From positions 1-17,418 of the forward strand of contig JAAZGF010000018.1 in NCBI GenBank assembly GCA_012511375.1: a stretch of 17,418 nucleotides of DNA, given 5' to 3'. Origin of the DNA: Candidatus Dojkabacteria bacterium (GTDB lineage Bacteria > Patescibacteriota > Dojkabacteria > SC72). Shown in pieces: positions 15,396-17,418 of this stretch (its first letter is position 1; each line of letters begins with the position of its first letter). Made by a program: the position numbers and the translations under genes. The notes below the pieces were generated by a model that was not told where the DNA came from, made no database searches, and worked only from the letters and a program-made list of their open reading frames with translations.

Positions 15396-15495
15396 GTTGT
15401 AATTTTATTACAGCCTCACTATATTCATCCATCGTTCTTTTAAACACTTCCTTTAGAAATTTCTTCTGTTCTTTTGTTAATTCTTTATTACTCAT
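15388..15495 (-). CDS. Very small ORF overlapping fic: candidate antitoxin (35 aa)
   Basis: A 35-codon reading frame starts MSNKELTKEQ, ends AVIKLQHA with TAA at 15388-15390, and overlaps the first ATG of the Fic/Doc-like gene by 8 nt. The peptide is charged and almost wholly helical by composition. Its -10 box TATAAT lies 9 nt before the ATG, with TTGCAA 17 bp further up, so the promoter sits exactly where this ORF, not fic, would begin. Position and translational coupling match toxin-antitoxin operons. No [ST]xxxE[GN] inhibitory motif is present, so inhibition, if any, would use another surface. It could instead be a leader ORF controlling fic translation. Confidence 0.6.
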   Translation of the reverse strand: MSNKELTKEQKKFLKEVFKRTMDEYSEAVIKLQHA

Positions 15496-15504
15496 AACAA
15501 AATT

Positions 15505-15533
15505 ATTATATACAGGTTGAAAAAGGTTTGCAA
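15505..15533 (-). promoter_or_regulatory. Promoter of the small ORF-fic operon
   Basis: On the minus strand, TTGCAA (15528-15533), 17 bp, TATAAT (15505-15510). The predicted start is 2-3 nt before the small ORF's ATG at 15495. It overlaps the oppositely directed tRNA promoter almost entirely. The -35 lies within the inverted repeat TTTGC-AAA-GCAAA (15527-15539), a possible operator. Confidence 0.6.
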
Positions 15534-15545
15534 AGCAAATATAAT
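15517..15545 (+). promoter_or_regulatory. Promoter of tRNA-Val
   Basis: TTGAAA (15517-15522), 17 bp, TATAAT (15540-15545): 5/6 and 6/6 matches to the housekeeping consensus. The expected start near 15552 leaves about 9 nt of 5' leader before the tRNA at 15561. It may also serve the Ham1-like gene downstream. Confidence 0.7.
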
Positions 15546-15560
15546 TCTTACTGTTATACT

Positions 15561-15634
15561 GGGTGATTAGCTCAGCTGGCTAGAGCGTCACATTGACATT
15601 GTGAAGGTCACAGGTTCAAGTCCTGTATCACCCA
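15561..15634 (+). tRNA. tRNA-Val (anticodon GAC)
   Basis: Complete cloverleaf: acceptor GGGTGAT (15561-15567) pairs with ATCACCC (15627-15633); D arm GCTC/GAGC; anticodon stem TCACA/TGTGA with loop TTGACAT, giving anticodon GAC (reads GUC and GUU); T arm ACAGG-TTCAAGT-CCTGT. Discriminator base A fits valine. The 3' CCA is not encoded, so the cell needs a CCA-adding enzyme. The 74-nt length and all stem pairings are standard. Confidence 0.97.
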
Positions 15635-15664
15635 TTTCATCTATAATTAGACTTAAAACGAAAC

Positions 15665-16219
15665 ATGATTCTTTACGTCACCTCAAATGAGAATAAGATC
15701 TTAACTGCTAACAGATTGTTGGAGCCATTTGGCATCAAAGTTAAGAAGATACAAATAGAGGGGATAGTAGAGCCCCAAACCGAAGACATAGAAGAATTGT
15801 CTCAATTTAAGGCACAACAAGCATTTAAAAAAATTCAGAAACCTTTACTTGTTAGCGATGGCTTTTGGATTATTCCTGCTTTAAACGGATTCCCTGGGCC
15901 ATATATGGCATATATTAACAAATGGTTCTGTTCTCAAGACTTCCTTAACTTAATGAAAGAGAAGGACAACAAGGAAATAATTCTCAGAGAATGTGTTACA
16001 TATATAGATAAAGAACATATTAAAACATTTACTTCTGATACAAAGGGATTTTTTGTAGAAAAAGCATCAGGAAAAGCAACTCCAGTAGACGAAGTTATTT
16101 CATTCAGAGAAGATGGAAAGACAACTGCAGAGTGCGAGAATAAAGGATTACCAAGAATTCCCCAAAATGACTTATGGAACATGGTCGGGCAATGGCTAGA
16201 AGAAAACAGTCTTAAATAA
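15665..16219 (+). CDS. Ham1/ITPase-like nucleotide pyrophosphatase, divergent
   Basis: The family removes non-canonical purine nucleotides (ITP, XTP, dITP) from the pool by hydrolysis to the monophosphate and pyrophosphate. The 184 residues are a normal length. N-terminal TSNENKI matches the T-x-N-x-x-K phosphate-binding loop; EDIEELSQFKAQQAF matches the next helix; ALNGFPGPYMAYINKW is the strong family box. Deviations: the usual acidic pair and Ser/Thr-Gly (DDSGL or EDTGL) reads VSDGFWI, the GYDPxF-type segment reads TPVDEVISF, and the terminal SHR box reads PQNDLW. The fold is probably retained, but activity or substrate may differ. It lies 30 nt after tRNA-Val, with a TATAAT at 15642-15647 in between; either its own promoter or read-through from the tRNA could drive it. 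Confidence 0.82.
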   Translation: MILYVTSNENKILTANRLLEPFGIKVKKIQIEGIVEPQTEDIEELSQFKAQQAFKKIQKPLLVSDGFWIIPALNGFPGPYMAYINKWFCSQDFLNLMKEKDNKEIILRECVTYIDKEHIKTFTSDTKGFFVEKASGKATPVDEVISFREDGKTTAECENKGLPRIPQNDLWNMVGQWLEENSLK

Positions 16220-16318
16220 TATATCGCTTATACCCTATGCTATTTATTCACTTTATTAAAAATAAAAAACATACCAAGCTACTTAAAGCTTTCCAACCTG
16301 TATATAAAAACAGCATCC
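16220..16318. other. Convergent intergenic spacer without a recognised element
   Basis: Between the stops of the Ham1-like (+) and Erm-like (-) genes lie 99 A+T-rich bases. I see no ORF with coding character, no RNA gene and no strong hairpin followed by a T-run on either strand. Confidence 0.6.
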
Positions 16319-17161
16319 TCATACCCTAGTCCTATGTACTTTCTCTCTTTTAGAATGTTGTTTCAAATGCTTTGAATAGTAACCCCTAACCTTATCAATA
16401 TATCTATCTCCATTAACCTTAAACTTTTCAAATAGGGTAGTGTAATAATCCAATGGTATATCAGTAGGTTTTAAATAATTATTTGTCTTAATATCTTTAT
16501 TAATATACTTTAACTGCTTGTATGTAAAAATCTTTTTAAAAGTATCTCCTACAAAAGTATTCCTCTGGTTAAAAATATATGTTACAAAATCTCTGTATAA
16601 TATAAAATCCTTTTTATTAGTATCTTTCTTCCTAATACAAAGTAAAACAACATCTACACTCGGAACAGGTTTAAAATCACTCCTATTAAACTCTGTTACT
16701 ACTTTCATCTCATACAAAAAAGAATATATTGTAGCTATCTGTGTACTCTGAGGAATCCCCACATATCTCAGTGCTGACTCCTTCTGAACAAAAAGAAAAG
16801 CTTCTTCGAGAGTCGAATCTATATCAGTAATTTTACTAACTATATCAGATGTAATAGAGAAGGGGATATTAGCAAATATCTTAAAGTCTTTTTTAGGTAA
16901 TTCTGTATTTAAAAAATCTTCATTTTTAAGCAAAACATTTGTACTACCCTGAAATCTTTCTTCTAATTTCTTAAAACATCTTTTATCTAACTCATATGCT
17001 ATTACTTCCTTACTGTATTTTGATAGCTCTTCTGTAATTATTCCTTCTCCTGCACCAACATCTAGAACTATATCATTAGAGTTTATGTTAGAGAGTTTTA
17101 TAAGTTTGTTTAAATTTGTTCTGTTCCTGTAAAAATTTTGAGAATATTTTATATCAACCAT
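16319..17161 (-). CDS. Erm-type rRNA adenine N6-methyltransferase
   Basis: S-adenosylmethionine-dependent rRNA adenine methylase of the KsgA/Erm superfamily, 280 residues. It opens with DIKYSQNFYRNR, like the KYSQNFL start of Erm proteins. Motif I is VLDVGAGEG (32-40), motif II YELD (56-59), the acidic adenine-binding position D82 (KNEDFL), and catalytic motif IV is NIPF (98-101, NIPFSITS), closer to Erm than to KsgA's NLPY. FKPVPSVDVVLL (about 182-193) is the superfamily's later P-x-P-x-V box. Erm enzymes dimethylate A2058 of 23S rRNA and block macrolide, lincosamide and streptogramin B binding; that activity here is inference, and KsgA-like 16S methylation remains possible. An 80-90-residue basic C-terminal domain follows. 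It starts 8 nt after the upstream small gene's stop, so the two are co-transcribed. The stop is TGA. Confidence 0.85.
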   Translation of the reverse strand: MVDIKYSQNFYRNRTNLNKLIKLSNINSNDIVLDVGAGEGIITEELSKYSKEVIAYELDKRCFKKLEERFQGSTNVLLKNEDFLNTELPKKDFKIFANIPFSITSDIVSKITDIDSTLEEAFLFVQKESALRYVGIPQSTQIATIYSFLYEMKVVTEFNRSDFKPVPSVDVVLLCIRKKDTNKKDFILYRDFVTYIFNQRNTFVGDTFKKIFTYKQLKYINKDIKTNNYLKPTDIPLDYYTTLFEKFKVNGDRYIDKVRGYYSKHLKQHSKREKVHRTRV

Positions 17162-17169
17162 GATAGGAT

Positions 17170-17394
17170 TTAATGTTTTAAAATATAGTCCTTTATATCT
17201 ATACCCAAATCTCTATCATATTCTCTGTTTAACTTCTCTTTTACTTCCTTTCCTACCTTTTCTAAGAATTTCCTCCTACTCAAACCTAAAGAAGAAAAAT
17301 TCTCTATCATAAAAATCTTCATATTCCCCTGAATATTCTTACTCACTATCTGTTCTACAACATGTTTTACTAAGTCCTCCCTCTGATTAGACAT
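17170..17394 (-). CDS. Small uncharacterised charged protein upstream of the Erm-like gene (possibly 5'-partial)
   Basis: The 74 codons start at the ATG at 17394: a helical, charged, hydrophilic protein (SRRKFLEKVGKEVKEKLNREYDRD, ending IKDYILKH, residues about 39-74) without membrane segment or known motif. The frame stays open upstream of this ATG to the window edge (8 further codons, LKKQLPGL), so the protein may be longer than the window shows. It does not look like an erm leader peptide (too long, no attenuator hairpins seen in the 8-nt gap). It is tightly linked to the methyltransferase gene, suggesting co-expression. Confidence 0.6.
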   Translation of the reverse strand: MSNQREDLVKHVVEQIVSKNIQGNMKIFMIENFSSLGLSRRKFLEKVGKEVKEKLNREYDRDLGIDIKDYILKH

Positions 17395-17418
17395 TAGCCC
17401 TGGTAGCTGTTTTTTTAA

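Noticed and set aside
15555..15560. TGTTATACT directly before the tRNA as its -10 box
   Set aside because: It touches the mature 5' end, so the transcript would start within the tRNA. The TTGAAA-17-TATAAT promoter 15 bp further upstream is properly placed.
16319..16321. Reassignment of TGA to glycine (Gracilibacteria/Absconditabacteria code)
   Set aside because: No gene in the window has an in-frame TGA sense codon, and TGA ends the Erm-like gene at a sensible length. The standard bacterial code fits; the PBP interruption is TAA, not TGA.
1..17418. CRISPR arrays, insertion sequences, integrase or attachment sites
   Set aside because: No regularly spaced repeats, transposase or integrase frames, or long terminal repeats were seen when reading through both strands.

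Overview
The window is A+T-rich, gene-dense bacterial chromosome with single-copy housekeeping genes and very short intergenic gaps. It carries no insertion sequences, phage genes or CRISPR. Small or stripped-down proteins (a trigger factor without its PPIase domain, an orphan degenerate response regulator), near absence of Shine-Dalgarno sequences, a tRNA without encoded CCA, and the style of the penicillin-binding protein and sortase all suggest a Candidate Phyla Radiation (Patescibacteria) bacterium. Affinity to the Dojkabacteria/Microgenomates side is an inference from protein style only. The standard bacterial code fits: TAA, TAG and TGA all end genes here, so TGA is not read as glycine as in Gracilibacteria/Absconditabacteria.

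Layout. 1-2409 (-): class A penicillin-binding protein, split by an in-frame TAA at 595-597 and running off the left edge. 2500-3795 (+): hisS. 3831-4526 (+): OmpR-like regulator with a degenerate receiver. 4523-7129 (-): mutS. 7170-9707 (-): PEP synthase/PPDK-like protein whose phospho-carrier His is Asp. 9743-10903 (-): AI-2E family membrane protein. 10969-10998: hairpin terminator. 11022-11954 (-): membrane-anchored Ig-like surface protein. 12054-12740 (+): sortase. 12779-13819 (+): trigger factor. 13839-14420 (+): clpP. 14449-14973 (+): unknown protein. 14970-15395 and 15388-15495 (-): Fic/Doc toxin-like gene preceded by an overlapping 35-codon ORF. 15561-15634 (+): tRNA-Val(GAC). 15665-16219 (+): divergent Ham1/ITPase-like protein. 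16319-17161 (-): Erm-type rRNA adenine methyltransferase. 17170-17394 (-): small unknown protein, possibly 5'-truncated by the right edge.

The genes form themes rather than one pathway: cell-wall and surface (PBP, sortase, Ig-like protein), protein quality control (trigger factor followed by ClpP), translation (HisRS, tRNA-Val, Erm-like methylase), genome and nucleotide-pool hygiene (MutS, Ham1) and a probable toxin-antitoxin pair. The most notable points are the PEP-synthase-like protein that has lost its catalytic His, the in-frame stop between the SxN and KTG motifs of the PBP, a set of promoters whose -10 boxes sit 5-7 nt before the start codon (predicting leaderless mRNAs), the PPIase-less trigger factor, and the very small predicted antitoxin overlapping the fic gene. 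No stretch over 300 bases lacks a gene.
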